Assembly: GCF_022682495.2 (NCBI RefSeq)
Contig: NC_071390.1
Coordinates: 150,636,583 to 150,700,582 of the forward strand
DNA from: Desmodus rotundus
Lineage: Eukaryota > Chordata > Mammalia > Chiroptera > Phyllostomidae
DNA: 64,000 nucleotides
Reading direction: 5' to 3'
The notes beneath the pieces are model-generated. The model was given only the letters and a program-made list of their open reading frames with translations. It was not told the DNA's origin and made no database searches. Positions 1-12,460 of the stretch are shown here, piece after piece. The translations under genes and the position numbers were made by a program. The first letter of the stretch is position 1. Every line of letters begins with the position of its first letter.

Positions 1-730
1 AAAACAGGTGACCACTCTACCCAGGGTAGACAATGGATAGCAAATTGATTTATTTTACTTGATAAAATTAAGAATCTTCAGTTGGATCTATTCTCTCATT
101 AGTTTTAAAAAGGCACAAGTCAATAGGCTGCTCTCTAGGTCTACTCTTAACTCTTGGGACTTCTGTTCAGTAACAGTCATGATAATGTATCAGTGTATAA
201 TCGAGTACACAGTGCTGTGCCTGCTCCCTCTGTGTCCTCTGGGGAAGATGGGGCTGAATGTATTTGCATTCACACGGATTCATTCTGGAGTTGAGTCTTT
301 CCTAGGTTTATTATAAAGTTGGAAACGCACACACAAACACACAGTGTTTGAAGCATGAGGACTGTGTCTCCTTTTGACAACCTCCAAAGTGGTTGAACTG
401 ATTTTCCCCTTAGCTGTGACCAAACATTTGAACTGTCAGCCAGAAGATCCCTTTAAATTTGCAGAAAGCAGTGAGTTACGGCATAGATAAACACACACTG
501 GAAGTGTTTCTAGAACTATAACCATAAGATCATTAAATCTTTTATAATTAATGTTTGTTTTTGTTTTTTCTTTTTTGCTGCTGAGTAAGCATGAGATTAA
601 GGTTTTTGCTTGATCTAGTCCTGCTTAGTTGTTGGCTTTTTTTCCTAATGCCATTTAACCATTAAGCGTGTGATGTCCCCTGAGTTGTTTTGGTATTTCA
701 AAATAAATTTTTTTCTAATCCTCATCTGTG

Positions 731-822
731 GATATGTTTTTTTTAATTGATTTTAGAGAGAGTGGAAGGGAAAGAGAGAAATATCAGTGGGAGAGAGAAA
801 CATGTATCAGTTGCCTCCATAT
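731..822 (-). mobile_element. 5'-truncated Ves SINE
   Basis: The reverse complement of a Ves 3' part is visible: a T-run, TTGATTTTAGAGAGAG, a purine-rich block, then a doubled GAGAGAAA-type motif followed by GTTGCCTCC. The tRNA-derived head is missing; similarity ends near 822. Confidence 0.7.
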
Positions 823-1026
823 GGGCTATTTTTATGCAGTCAAATCTATCTTTTTCTTCATTGATTTGCTTTTAAACATTTATGGAAGACATTGTGTCTG
901 GCATTGTAGTAAGAACTTTATAGTCATTATCTCATTCATTCCACCCCAGTGAGGAAAATGACTCCACAAATGGTACTTGGGAATCCATGCAGCCTGTCTT
1001 GACCATTTAGTTAATTCCTCTCTCGC

Positions 1027-1235
1027 TTTTTACTTATCCTCATCCAAGGACATGCTTATTGATTTTAGAGAGAGGGGAAGGGAGGGAAAGAAACATCGGT
1101 TGGTCGCCTCTCATTTGCACCCTAACCAGGGACCAAACATGCAACCCTGGCACGTGCCCTGACCGGGAATTGAACCTGCAGCCTTTCATATTCTGGGATG
1201 ACACTCCAAGCAACTGAGCCACACCCACAGAGCTC
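1027..1235 (-). mobile_element. Full-length Ves SINE with target-site duplication
   Basis: On the minus strand the element runs from a degenerate tRNA-like head (GAGCTCTGTGGGTGTGGCTC) through a B-box-like GGTTCAATTCC to the GAGAG-rich tail. It is flanked by ATTCCTCTCTCGC at 1014-1026 and ATTCCTCTCTTGC at 1236-1248, a 13-bp duplication with one mismatch. Ves SINEs are bat-specific, Pol III-transcribed and mobilised by L1. Confidence 0.88.
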
Positions 1236-1514
1236 ATTCCTCTCTTGCCTGATATTTGTTTTTGGTGTCATGTTTAAAACGCTGCTCATCTTTCAAGGTT
1301 ATGTAAACATTCATCTCTATTTTATTTTTTAGGTATAATTATTATTTAATGTTTACATCTTATATAATTAAATGTTTCATCCCGTAATCTCTGGATCTCT
1401 TTTGTTCTATCGTCTGCAGACACAGAGAATAATTGCTTGTTGCTTTTCCCTCATGACTGTTTCTTTGTTTTTAAAGCTGCCGCTAAATTCCCTTTTTTTC
1501 TCCTCTCCTATTAA

Positions 1515-1830
1515 TGCCAGCATTTGCTCCACAAACAATTGCTGGGCATGCAATTTGTGCGGGAATCTCTGTTGGTCACTGTGGGCATACAAAATGAATC
1601 TGAGTCGACCTCTCCAGAAACTTGTGATGTAATAGCAAGAAAGAGAAACATAAATAAAGAACTTGAACGTGAACTGTAAGTCCTATAGAAAAGAGAGCAA
1701 CGTAAAATAGTGGGAATTATGGAAGTAGAAAATAATTTGAACTGATAAGGGAGGCAGGTATAACTAAGAAAGAATCCGTGAGGAGGTGAAATTTAAATCA
1801 GACCTTGAGTGATTGGAAAAACTTGGACCA
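1515..1830 (-). mobile_element. L2-type LINE fragment
   Basis: The block reads as the reverse complement of an L2 3' region: a motif like CACTGTGGGCATACAAAATGAAT, then the AACATAAATAAAG and GGAGGTGAAATTTAAATCAG stretches typical of antisense L2. It is highly diverged; boundaries are approximate. Confidence 0.45.
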
Positions 1831-2302
1831 TCTTTGGCTATCGTAGCGATCAAATGAATCAATGCTGCAAAGCGGATGGAACAGTGCCTGGCTTGCTGTT
1901 AAGAGCTCAGTCAATGTTAAGCATTGCTTTCAAGATCATGACTTGAGCAATATCCTGAAAAATGCAGATTGCAGAGTACGTCCTACCTTGCTTATTTTCA
2001 TTTATATAGGAGGGTATATCCCTCCTGACTCTTTGTGTTAGTAGTTGCTAGTTTGTGTGCTTCATGATGTTCTACTTGCTTTCACTAAGCTATTCATGTT
2101 GCATTTGGAGGAGGGCAAGACATTTCTGAAGAAAAATAAATTTAATTAACTTGGAGCCAGTTTTATTAACTTTTATATATCATGCTTTTATTTTGAAAAG
2201 TATTCATTTGTTACAAATTAACCTTAGACTTCTGTTTAATTAAGAGAGTCTGGCGGTCTCTCTCATAGATTATAATCACAGTTATATTTAACTATCTTTT
2301 GT

Positions 2303-2318
2303 TGTGTGTGTGTGTGTG
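2303..2318. repeat. (GT)8 microsatellite
   Basis: Eight uninterrupted TG/GT units inside AT-rich intron. Confidence 0.9.
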
Positions 2319-2329
2319 AGCACATGTAC

Positions 2330-3560
2330 TTTATATCACTCAGTAACGAAAACAGTAGCTTAAAGTAATGTATTGAATAATTCAAGTTTAATTCAGACAA
2401 TGAATAGTGTTCCCAAAATCCATGTTTGATACCCTTGCTTTTGGGTGACTTGGGTGCTTGGAGGACTTTCCCCCTGGAGGTGGGCTTTTGCTAGGGAACA
2501 ATAGCATTATTAGGAATGATAGCAGAGATCAGGAAGCAGGAAGCTTGAAGCCCGGATGGAATCTTGGGAGCAGTAATGCGCAGCCATCGGAAACCTGGGA
2601 CCAGGACTAGGTCAAATAGATGAAGACCGCTAAACCCTTCTGTATCTTGCCTTGAAAACAGAAGCCAGTTCCCAACCCGTGAAGGCAGCAACAGGCAGAT
2701 CAATGTAAGTGAACCAAAGGCTAGGCACACCTCTTAATGATCCTTAACATTTATGGACCACTTGAGTGGGACACAATGAGAAACCAGCCCATCTCCCTTT
2801 TTCTCCTCTTCTTTCTATCCAGACTCATCTGAACTGTCACTCCTCTCCCCTCAGGACCAATTGTTTTTGAGAAAGATACAGCTCTACCACTAGCCCATGT
2901 GGTACCTTTATAGGAATAAAAAAAGGCTCTCTTCCCTCAAGACATTCCAGTGTTTCTTCCAGAAAATTGTGATAATCAATATACAAATCTATATTGTCCG
3001 TGATTTTGTGTCCTTTTAGATGTACAGTATACAACCATATGATATTGCATATTGGGAGAGAAGGGGAGAAGAATTGTAAACGCCATTTTGGAGACCCTCA
3101 CCCTCCAGTGTTTTTATCCCACCTCATAACCTCACCTACCTTGTCCTCCAGTAGAGATGCAGTTGGCATTCTGGGCCGCGCGGTTCCTTGTCGTGCAGGA
3201 CCGCCTTGGACACTGAAGGATATTTAGTGACCTGGGTCCCCTTTCCGCCTCTCATACTAAATGCCTGTACTGCTCCCCAGTTACCATGTCATCCCAAAGC
3301 ACCCATTCCCATTTCCAGATGCCCCGTAGAGGGACAGTATCATTCAGGTGGAGAACCTCTACCCTGGCCTCACTGATCCTCATTCTCAAAGGTGCTGTGT
3401 GTAGAGGCTTATGCTTCATGTCCACTCCTCTGTGCGTATTTCCCTTCTTCTCTCTAGACAGAATCGATCCCTCCTCTGTGCCCCACAGAGCACCTTACAT
3501 TGACAGTTGTTAGGGCAAACACCACACGGCATTGTGGATGCGGTTGAGGGCCTGGCTCTG
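2330..3560. other. Intronic DNA with no recognised element
   Basis: No repeat I can name and no coding signal. A small CpG cluster (GGCCGCGCGG) lies near 3173-3182. Reading frames here are short and not conserved-looking. Confidence 0.5.
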
Positions 3561-3561
3561 T

Positions 3562-3586
3562 CCCCCCCCATCCCCCCCCCCCCCCC
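3562..3586. repeat. Poly-C tract
   Basis: Runs of 8 and 15 C separated by AT. The G strand could form quadruplex-like structures and such tracts are prone to sequencing slippage. Confidence 0.9.
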
Positions 3587-3973
3587 TGCTAGATGTTGAG
3601 CTATTTGAGCCTGGGGGTACCATTGTCATCTTGATATCCAGAGTCTAGCACACCCTTGCATCTTCCCGGGGAGTTTTTTCTCTTCCTTCTCTACCAGGTC
3701 AACTAAAATTTTAGCATCTCAAAAACTTATTTTAACATATGAAAGCATTTTGTGTAATGAAATACTACTTGAAATCCAACAAATGTATAATATATCAGAA
3801 TTCAAAATAATTGGGAATTGCTTCTGTAATACATCTAAAATGCTAATTTGCTGTTTGGTCCAGCATTTTCAAGTTTGCTAGTGCAAAATATTATTCTGTG
3901 TCAAAATTGCCACAGCTCACCACTACTTATGACAGTAAGATAAGATGTTTTGGGATACAGTTCCTGTATACCA

Positions 3974-4184
3974 CAGGTGGCAAACACAAGGCCCGCGGGC
4001 TGAATCTGGCCCTCCACCAGGTATTATCTGACCCGGCACCTTGTTTCTACCTGGTGGCAGCGCCGAGCTCCTTGCCCCTAGTTCAGGAGTGGTTACATTT
4101 ATACAGTCCTAAAATTATATTCAGCCCTTTGAAGGTAACCTCAAGGCTGATGTGGCCCCGGTGAAAATGAGTTTGACACCCCTG
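3974..4184. mobile_element. hAT-like MITE (non-autonomous DNA transposon)
   Basis: The ends are inverted copies: CAGGTGGCAAACAC on the left, and GAGTTTGACACCCCTG on the right, which reads CAGGGGTGTCAAACTC in reverse. The flanks CTGTATAC (3964-3971) and CAGTATAG (4185-4192) look like an 8-bp target duplication with two changes, as expected for hAT elements. The interior (GGCCCGCGGGCTGAATCTGGCC...TGATGTGGCCCCGG) matches a widespread mammalian MITE I recall but cannot name with certainty. It has no coding capacity. Confidence 0.75.
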
Positions 4185-4689
4185 CAGTATAGGTTCTTGT
4201 CCTAAACTTAATGTTGTGGAGAATTATCACTTTCCAGAGAATTTCGTTACTGTCCATATTTCCCTTGGAATTGTATGTTCCACCAACTCAGCCCCTGTGG
4301 CCTGAAGTAAGTGAAGAATTTTTTTTTTCTCTTCTCTCTCTATTGGCGTGTGAAACAGTTAGCTATTGGTGATGTTCACTGGCTCCTGGTTTGGAGACGG
4401 CATTTTTACATTTCATTTATTTTACAAGCTTTTTTTTTCTAGCAAGAGGTGAGTCAGAATCATCACAATAAATCTATCCACAAAGAGAATGCTTGCTCAT
4501 CAGGAAAGCTAATCTCTTGTAGTTGCTGGAAGGATTGTTTCATGGGCAGCCAGCGTATATTAGAGCAAGTAAAAAGTTCCCAAGCTGCTGCAAGGACTCA
4601 TGGTAAACTCAAAGGCTGTTCTTTCTGCTTAGCACTGTTGCTATTTGACATAAGCAAATAGTAAGTGGAAAGTGAAGCATTGATAAGTG

Positions 4690-5230
4690 GGTTCCTGTTG
4701 CTAGTATTTGCTCAGGGGTAGTGCACCAGCCATGCGGAAGGCCTTTGGACACACAGCAGGTAATGGTTCCATTAGTTAGGCTATGTCTGAGGCCATAATA
4801 AATAGACTCCCAAATGCAGTAGACATAGCACGATAGAAACTTCATTCGCTCTCATGTAGAACTCTCTGTCAGTGGTCTAGGGCTCCCACGGCAACTTCTT
4901 GGTGCTGGGGCCCAGACACCCGCATTGTGGTTGTTATGCTGTACGCACTTCCATTTTGTGGTTCCAAATAGCTGCTCTAACTCTTGCAAGATTTCCTTAT
5001 TCCACAGATAAAACATAGAGACAGAGAGGAAGTGGTGGGTACAACACGTTCCCATGGAGATCATGACCCAGAAGTGGCACCTGTCACCACACCTCACCAT
5101 CTTATTGGTTACATGGCCATACCTAGAACAAGAGAGGCTGAAAATGTAGTGTTTTGGGGGTGGCTATGTGTCATACTACAGAGGTGGTCATATTACTAAG
5201 CAAAGTAAGGAAATGGAATATTGGGGCACA
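4690..5230. repeat. Ancient interspersed repeat, class unassigned
   Basis: The block resembles an old mammalian LTR-like repeat: CAGTGGTCTAGGGCT, TTGTGGTTCCAAATAGCTGCTC, TGGTTACATGGCCATACCTAG and GGCTGAAAATGTAGT follow each other in the order I recall from that family. I cannot assign a name or strand safely. Confidence 0.35.
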
Positions 5231-5659
5231 AGTAACAAGCTCTGCTTAAATGACTCTCATTATTAGTTACAGTACTGAAAGCCAGTGAGATGAATTATGT
5301 GTTTTGATAGGACATTTCTTTGGAGTAGATTGCTTTTCCTAGTTCAGTTAATAATCTTTGGAAGGCATTTGTGACATCAGGTAATGCTGATAGAGCTCAC
5401 TACGTCCCTGTCCGTGCTGGGATTAACTGTTCCAAGCATCAGCATCATGCAGATACGGAGCCTAGAGCAGGCAGCCCGTTGTACTCTCAGGCCACCTGTG
5501 GATGGAGAAATGGAAACTAGTACAACGTTATCCTTCAAGGTGTCGTTTTATACCACTAAGTAGTCCCCATCATCCTAGTAACCAAGCTGTGAGAAGGAAG
5601 ATTTCATAAGAGTCCCAAAGTCTGGGCACATTCTTATCATAATCCCATTAAATGTTCAT

Positions 5660-6195
5660 TTTCATTTCTTTTTTAAAATAATAACTTTATTAAGACATAA
5701 TTTATATCCCATAAATTTAGCCATTCAAGGTGTACAATTCAGTGGTTTTTAATATATTCACAGTTGTGCAAACATCACCTCATCTACTTTAGAATATTTC
5801 ATCACCCCAACAAGAACCCCTGTGCCCTGTCTCGCTCCAATAGCTCGCCACCCCTGCCATCCTTCCCCAACCGCACCCTCACCCCGAGCCCTAAGTCATC
5901 ACTAATCTACTTCCTGTATGTATGGATTTGCCCATTCTGGGCATTTTATGTGAATGGAAATATACATTATTTGGTCTCTTATTACTAGCTTCTTCCACTT
6001 GCATGTTTTCACGGTCCATCCACGTTGTGGCGTCTATCAGAACTTCATTTGTTTTATTCCTGAATATATTATGCATTGTATGAATGTACCACATTGTTAA
6101 CTCCATTTATTGGTAGGTGGCCACTTGAGTTGTTTCCATGTTTTTGCTATTATGAATAAAGCTGCTGTGAATAATCATGTATGTTTTCATTTCTT
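5660..6195 (-). mobile_element. L1M-type LINE 3' end
   Basis: Reverse complement of an L1MB/L1MC-like 3' UTR and end of ORF2. Landmarks in order are ATAACTTTATTAAGACATAA, GTGTACAATTCAGTGG, TTCATCACCCCAACAAGAAC, TATGGATTTGCCCATTCTGG, the ATCCACGTTGTGGCGT segment and TATTATGAATAAAGCTGCTG. It is old and heavily diverged. Confidence 0.85.
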
Positions 6196-6354
6196 AAGAT
6201 TTTTTTCCTTAATTTACTTTGATTTCTAAAAAAGAATTTCTTAATCCCGTTTCCCCTGTCCTAGTCCTCTCTCTGTCTTTTCTCCAGATTTCGAGTGGTC
6301 CTCCAGGGAGTTTTACCCGATCTCCCAATGCTGAATTGGGAGCCCCAAATGTGT

Positions 6355-6525
6355 CCCATGATAGACCAACCCCCCTGCATTGTAATTGTCTGGCCATGTG
6401 TTACCATCCCCCACCAAACCCTGAGCTATATAGGGGTGGACCCTGTTCATTTACTAACGCATCCCTTCCATCTAACACACAGTGCCTGGACACCCGTTTG
6501 TTAAATAAACGTAAGAATGAATGGC
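6355..6525 (+). mobile_element. L2 LINE 3' end
   Basis: Ends like an L2 3' terminus (CAGTGCCTGGACACCCGT..TTAAATAAACG..GAATGAATGG), preceded by a weakly matching GGGTGGACCCTGTTCATTTA. It lies inside the 128-codon open frame at 6219-6605, which is therefore not considered a gene. Confidence 0.5.
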
Positions 6526-6529
6526 TGAA

Positions 6530-8878
6530 GAGAACGAAGAAGAGGGAGGTAAAGCTAACAAAAAGGGAAGAAGAAATACAAGAGGAGAACATACATCGGG
6601 TTTGATTTATGTCACATGTTGGAAAACTGTTTCTACCTGACACTCCCAGCCAGAAGCCTCATCTCAGAGCAGTCAGAGCAGTGGTCTGCGAGGTTTCGTT
6701 CTAGATGCCTGCTTGCTCAGCATTGTAGTTGTTCCTTTTACCCTGTTCGGGTCCCTCCTTTAAGCTACTGGTAGGGAGCGGAGGCACTGTAGGGTGAGGT
6801 AGCAGTGAGAGCATTTCTCTCTTGGCTCACTGGTCTGCGGGCCAAGGTAGCAGTCGCGTTTCCTCCCCCAGGTACCTCATCAGTTCACTCCCAGAGAGCC
6901 CCCACAGCCTTAAAGAGTGTTTGTGTAATGTATTTCAGTTTGTAGTGTACTCCACCAGTTCACAAAAGTAAATTTCCTTTGGATGTCATCTGTATTTTCA
7001 AGTGTTGCTAATTTTAAAATCTGGTTTTTTAGACTTGCCAAATTGTATCCTTCTTATGCTTTAAGTCGCTGACTTTTTAAAGAAGAAATTTTTTTTGTAG
7101 GTAGACAGGTTTTAGTTTGGCTGTGTTATTTAATTTAAATCTCAGGATTCAATGATATATTTTTATTATGGTGCATTCCATCAGTACCTTCAGCATTGAG
7201 AGCTTTTCCCCAATTTAATGCACTTGCTCTGTAAAACAAAGTGATAAAATATTTGAATAGTTTAAAATAATTGAAAGTAGGCAATTATGTGGAGGGCAGA
7301 TAGACATGAAGGACTGGATGGGCAACCATCACTACGGTTATAAATTCACATCCTTGGCAATAGATTCCTAACGAATAATTACGTCAGGGGCTTGAAAGAT
7401 ACAAATACTCCATGTGTGTTATAGACTGTAAAGCTGGAATGAGGCACCTTTGATTTCTCTTGTGCAGTGCTCCCATTTTGTAGGTGAGGAGAGACCCTAA
7501 GGACATATTCAAAGTCACCAAAAGTGGCAGTTGTCTTAATTGCTAGTTAAGTGCTCTTTGGTTTCTAAAACTGGCATGGCCTATAGTCTGATAAAATATA
7601 GATGGAGCCAAATTTAAAGACGTCAAAGTGATCTAAATTAGCCACTGCTCTTTTTTCTCTTTAAATCTTATTTCTGGGTCAGGAGGTGGGGGGTGGGTGG
7701 CAACAAGGTAAAAATAAACAAAATAATAGCAATATATGTAGATCTGATTCATGGTTACATTTCAGTTAACTTAGGAGTTAATTTCAGTCTACAATGAGTG
7801 CTAAAGAAAATGGAAAGATTTCAGAAGAACATAGTTGTCCTATAAAGTCATTGAATTACTTGCAGATTAAAACAATTATTTAGTCTTGCTCTGCATGCAA
7901 TTGAAATTTTAAATTTAGTAGGATTTTTTGCTTATATCTGAATAATTTGGAAAATATTACAATTTTGTCTCAAGTGAATTTGCACATCCAATATCCTAGT
8001 TTCTGCACACAGGAAATTAAAACATGCGAACCAAGCTAAAATATAGCACACTCTATGGCTTTGTTTTAAGAAATAAATTTTTTTCTGTAGTAATAATATT
8101 TGCTTTTACTTAAGTTGAAAAAGTTATTAACTCTAAAAGTAATCTGAAATTTTTGGTACTTATTAGGTGGCTTCCGAATGCCTGAATTTCAGTAGAAATT
8201 CCTGCGGAATTCTATGCAGTTATTGTTAAGGAAGAGTTTTATCTGCCGTCAGCAGAATATGAAACCCCAAAGTAAACTGAAATTGGAGCTAAGTCTCTCT
8301 CTAGTCAATTCGGTGCAGCGGTCTGTCGCAAACAGGCAAACAGTCGTCCGTGCTGCACAGCGTGGGCAGCGACATTTGCGTGGAGAATACGAATCTCTAT
8401 TATAAACAAAAACGTCCTGTGCCCGCTGTGCTGAATAAAAGGCGTTTCTCTCCACTGAGAACAAGGATCAGATGTGGGGGTGTAGGGACTCACTCTTTCT
8501 CGTATTAGCCGATGCTTTTCACTTTGTGGTGAATTTATTGTTGCTTTTCCCTGCCCCAAGACTCTTAACAAAATGAGGAAATAAGCCAATTTCTGATTTC
8601 ATTACTGAGTCTCATTTTATTTTTTCCTAGTAACTAATTTAATCATTTAATTAGAGTGGATATGAGGAATAGAGTTGTTATATTCAACCAGCATTTTCTG
8701 AACACTTTAGGAAGTGGTTGGCACCATGATAGGAGCTAAGTGTGCAAAGATGGTTATTACTCTGGACTTGGCCGATTATGTTCATTCTGCTCTGTCCAGC
8801 CTCTGTTGTAGCTGTTGAGACATGTGCAGTCACCGTGATATCAGTTCCTTTTACTGTGATCCGTTTGGTGCTTTTCAG

Positions 8879-8880
<2 letters not shown>
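6530..8880. other. AT-rich intron, few repeats
   Basis: Apart from a MIR piece near 7.5 kb and a CpG-dense patch near 8.3-8.45 kb (see findings), this is AT-rich DNA without recognised elements. No long reading frame. Confidence 0.5.
7440..7535 (-). mobile_element. MIR SINE fragment
   Basis: CCATTTTGTAGGTGAGGAGAG followed by AAAGTCACC is the reverse complement of the MIR core (TCATCTGTAAAATGG region). Short and diverged. Confidence 0.5.

Positions 8881-8914
<34 letters not shown>
8881..8914. repeat. (GT)17 microsatellite
   Basis: Thirty-four uninterrupted bases of GT. It explains the cysteine-valine-only open frames translated from it, which are not genes. Confidence 0.97.
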
Positions 8915-8915
<1 letters not shown>

Positions 8916-8934
8916 ACAATTTCATTATAATGTT

Positions 8935-9830
8935 GCAATGTCTAATTCTGCATTTCTTTGCATTCACCCTGCTTGGTGTATTTCCCATTCTGTGTATTTA
9001 TGTTTTCTTCAGGTATTGAAATTCTCATATATTCTCTCTCCTGGTATTATGTCTCTCCCCTCGCCCCCTTTTTAAAAAAAATTCTGGGATTTCAGTCAAA
9101 CATGTTTTATGTGCTCTCATTCAATATTCTTTTCATACTGTTTGTCTTTTCTTTCTTTGCCATAGTTTTGGTGATATCTTCAGACTTATCCTCTATTTCA
9201 CTATTTCCCTCTTCAGTATTAGAAGCCAGTATTTAAGTTTTTAACTTCAAATATTATGTTTTTCACTTTTAAAAATTCTGTTTTATTCTTTTTAAAAAAT
9301 ACTAAAGGGTTATTTTTGATAGTATATTATTCCCATCTTACTTTTTTATTTTTCATTTTGATTTCTTTGAACATTTCATATATAAGCAGATTATGTTCTT
9401 CAGTTGCTAATTCCACTCTTGAAGTCGCTGGGCTGTGTGGCTGCTGTATGATGTGTCTACTGACTCACCCATCGGTTTGCTTCCTTGTGTGTTTCGAAGT
9501 TTCTGGTTGTGAGCTCAAACCCAGTAGAATGATCTTTGGTAATGCTGCTGGCCTAAATGAAGAGTGCGTCCCTTCAGGGAAGATTTGGCTAGGCCCCTCC
9601 CACAGAGCGGGGGTCCCTAGGGACACTACCAATCTGCAACTCTTTAGTCACTCCAGTGTCCTGAATTAACAGAGGACTTGCAGGTTCAACTGTCCCGCCC
9701 TGAAAGGGCGTGTTCCTATGCAGAAGTCGAGGTTTCCCCAAGGCAACACTAGCTTTCTGTTGCCTTGTTTTCCAGTGTCTGGTTTCAGCTCAATGGTTTG
9801 TGTGTGTTTATTTCTTTCTTAGAAGCCAGC
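8935..9830 (-). mobile_element. Probable ancient L1/HAL1 LINE, antisense
   Basis: Resembles old antisense LINE sequence: a T-rich stretch with TTTGAACATTTCATATATAAGCAG, then TTTCTGGTTGTGAGCTCAAA, an ACTACCAATCTGCAACTCTTTAG segment and CAAGGCAACACTAGCTT. The order fits a HAL1/L1 relic I recall, but divergence is high. Confidence 0.35.
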
Positions 9831-9839
9831 GATGAGTTA

Positions 9840-11485
9840 AAAAGTAAGTTCATTATCATTTACATGTGATTGTATTGTGTGTGTACATTGTTCTAGCAAG
9901 AGGGCTTGTAGTATCTAGCCTAGAATTACTTCAAGATACCGTAGTTCACCTTTAATTATGGCCCTACCCCAATAATCTGTGCTGTAAAGAAAACATAGGG
10001 CATAATTAATATTGAGAATTTTGTATAACGAAGAGAAACATTGCAAGCTAGAGAAATTTGTCCTGTATGAGGAGAGAACTGACCCTCTCTTCTTGGTTTG
10101 GTGGACACTCTAATCAATGTAATATCTTGGCATTTGGCACTGCCTTTATCCTAGGTTACCAGGTATTTTCACATGGTTTTTAAACAAAATTAAAATCTAA
10201 ATCAAGTGTCTTGGTTCACTAACCAGATTACAGATATTGAATAGCTCACCAAGGAGCATCCGGAAATGCCTAGGAGCAACTGACCAGCTGGAAATCTTGA
10301 AATGTGACTGTGGTTTAGGAATTTTTTGACCCATTGTTTCTACTTCAGTGACATCAGTATTTATGTTCAATATTTGGTGTTCCTCATCAGTCTTCAAATC
10401 CTTCTGGATCAGTCACATGAAATCGTAACCCACAAATAAATGACACCTGTGCCCTGAGCATGGTAGCCAACTGGGTAAGTCATGCCAAGTAGCCACAGTG
10501 CGGTAGCTAAGTCCTAGAGTGGAGGAGGTACAAAGTGTTATGGGGAGGCGTGGGAGGGAGCCGCTATGCCCATGGCACTGAGGATCTGACCCCCTGGGAA
10601 GACTTCATGAAGGAGGGGACATAATCACTGGGTATTAAAGCATGAGTAAGAATTATCAGGTAGAGAAGAGGGAGAATCAGGAATTTTAAGCAAAGGAGTT
10701 GTTATTTGATGAAGCATGTTAGTAAGGTTTTTCAGAGGAAGAGATGATTAATAGTATAACATACTCATCTTCTTACAGGGGGTAAAAGCCATTGACTAAA
10801 TGTTTAATGAAATCACAGCTCTTCTGTTTCTCTTATTTACCCCCCACCCTCCTACCTCCCTTTCTCAAAAGCTATTAAATGCTTCATCTTGTTATGCGGA
10901 CCTAGTTTGCAAAGAATCTAGGATGTGGAGATTCCTTCTTTGTGGGCATCTTTTCATTACAGCATCCTCTGATCCCTGATCCTCTGAATATGGTCTCTGG
11001 TCCTTCATCTTCAAGCCAAGTCTTGGTTGCTGGTCACCTTGGTTGTGAATGGGCTCTATCTCATCTCCTGTATTTACATATCACTATTTGCATTGGGAGT
11101 AGGGAAATACATTGTTTGCCTCAGGTTACCATAATCGTTTTTTATCTCATTTTCAGAAACGGTGCCCTTTTCAATCTAGAGAATTACTTAGTTTGTCTCA
11201 GATAATTTTTTTCAAACTTCACATTTCTTTCCATGAGTACCCGAACTTCGTATCTTTCTCTGAGAAATTCGGACCTTCCCAGAGAAGAGGCCTATTAAAC
11301 AAGCTTGAAAGAAAAATGTATCAGGCATTATCACCAGAATTAATGATCTCTATTGTAGAAGCAGCTAGTTTGTTTCACAGGTTGTTTTTTTTTTTTCTTT
11401 TTGTCACTAAAGCAAAGAAGGGAGGTTGGTGTATTGGCAAAGATTGGATTTCATAACCTCTATGGCCCCATCCTTTTTTACTTTC
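9840..11485. other. Intronic DNA with few recognised elements
   Basis: A diverged antisense L2 stretch is likely at about 10530-10700 (GGGAAGACTTCATGAAGGAGG, GGGTATTAAAGCATGAGTAAG). The remainder shows no nameable repeat or coding signal. Confidence 0.45.
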
Positions 11486-11489
11486 TATG

Positions 11490-11985
11490 AAAAGTTCATC
11501 GGATACACCACTATTCATAGCAGCTATATTGATAATAGCTGAAAGGTGGAAATAACCCAAATGTCCATCAATAGATGAAAACATTTTTTAAATATAGGCA
11601 AATGTATATGCCTACAATGGAATATTTTTCAGGGTAATAAAGGAAAAAACTTCTGACACGTACTACAACATGGATGAACCTTGGAGATAGTATGCTAAGT
11701 GAAATAAATATGTATGATTCCAGTTATATGAGGTACATATAGCAGATGAAATCCTAGAGACAGAAAGTAGAACGGTGCTTGTGAAGGCCTGAGGGAGGAG
11801 GTAATGGGAGGTATAGTTTAATGATACAGAGTCTCCGTTTGGGAAAATTAAAAAGTTCTCAGATGGATGGCAGTGTTGGGTGCACAGCAGTGTGAAAGTA
11901 TTTAATGCCACGGAACTGTGCACTTAAAATGGTTCATATGGTACGTTTTATGTTACATATATTTCAGTGCAGCTGTGAAAAGGTG
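11490..11985 (+). mobile_element. L1M-type LINE 3' end
   Basis: Sense-strand L1 landmarks occur in order: CACTATTCATAGCAGC, ACCCAAATGTCCATCAATAG, TACAATGGAATATTTTTCAG, ACATGGATGAACCTTGGAG, ATGCTAAGTGAAATAAATATG, then the 3' UTR with CTGTGCACTTAAAATGGTTC. Stops and indels show it is inactive. Confidence 0.88.
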
Positions 11986-12014
11986 ACTTGGAAAAAGTCA
12001 TTTGCCTCAGGGAT

Positions 12015-12460
12015 TATTATTTTAGAGACCTCACTTACTCAGTTACTCAGTCACGCACTCATGCAACAGAGAATGGGTTCCAGCTATGTGTCACAGACAT
12101 TTGAGGCACCAGGCACACTGCAGTGAACAAAACCCAGAACAGTCCTAGACTCATGGAGCATTTATTGAGGTGAGGCAGACAATGAACAAAGTAAGTAAAA
12201 CACGTCGTAAGTAGATGGTGAACAGTTCAGTGGAGAAATCGAAAGCAGAGAAGGGGTGTGGGTTGAGTTGGTATTAGAGGAGAACCGTTGCAATTTGTCA
12301 GGTTCATCCTCACTGGAAACTGGCCTTTACGTGAAGACCTGAAGCCAGTGCCGGACCAGCCAGTGGACATCTGGGGGGAAAGTGCTTCAGGGAGAGGGAA
12401 CATCGAGGATAAAGGCCCCGAGACAGACTTAGAGTAATTAACAATAGATTTCATAGAGGA
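12015..12460 (-). mobile_element. L2 LINE fragment
   Basis: Antisense L2 3' region: CACCAGGCACACTGCAGTGAAC, AAACCCAGAACAGTCCTAGACTC, CATGGAGCATTTATTGAGG, GACAATGAACAAAGTAAG. Continues with diverged antisense L2 to about 12460. Confidence 0.6.

Noticed and set aside
6219..6605. 128-codon open frame (+)
   Set aside because: It overlaps an L2 3' end, and its composition and sequence resemble no protein I know.
8881..8930. Cysteine-valine repeat peptides
   Set aside because: Translation of a (GT)17 microsatellite.
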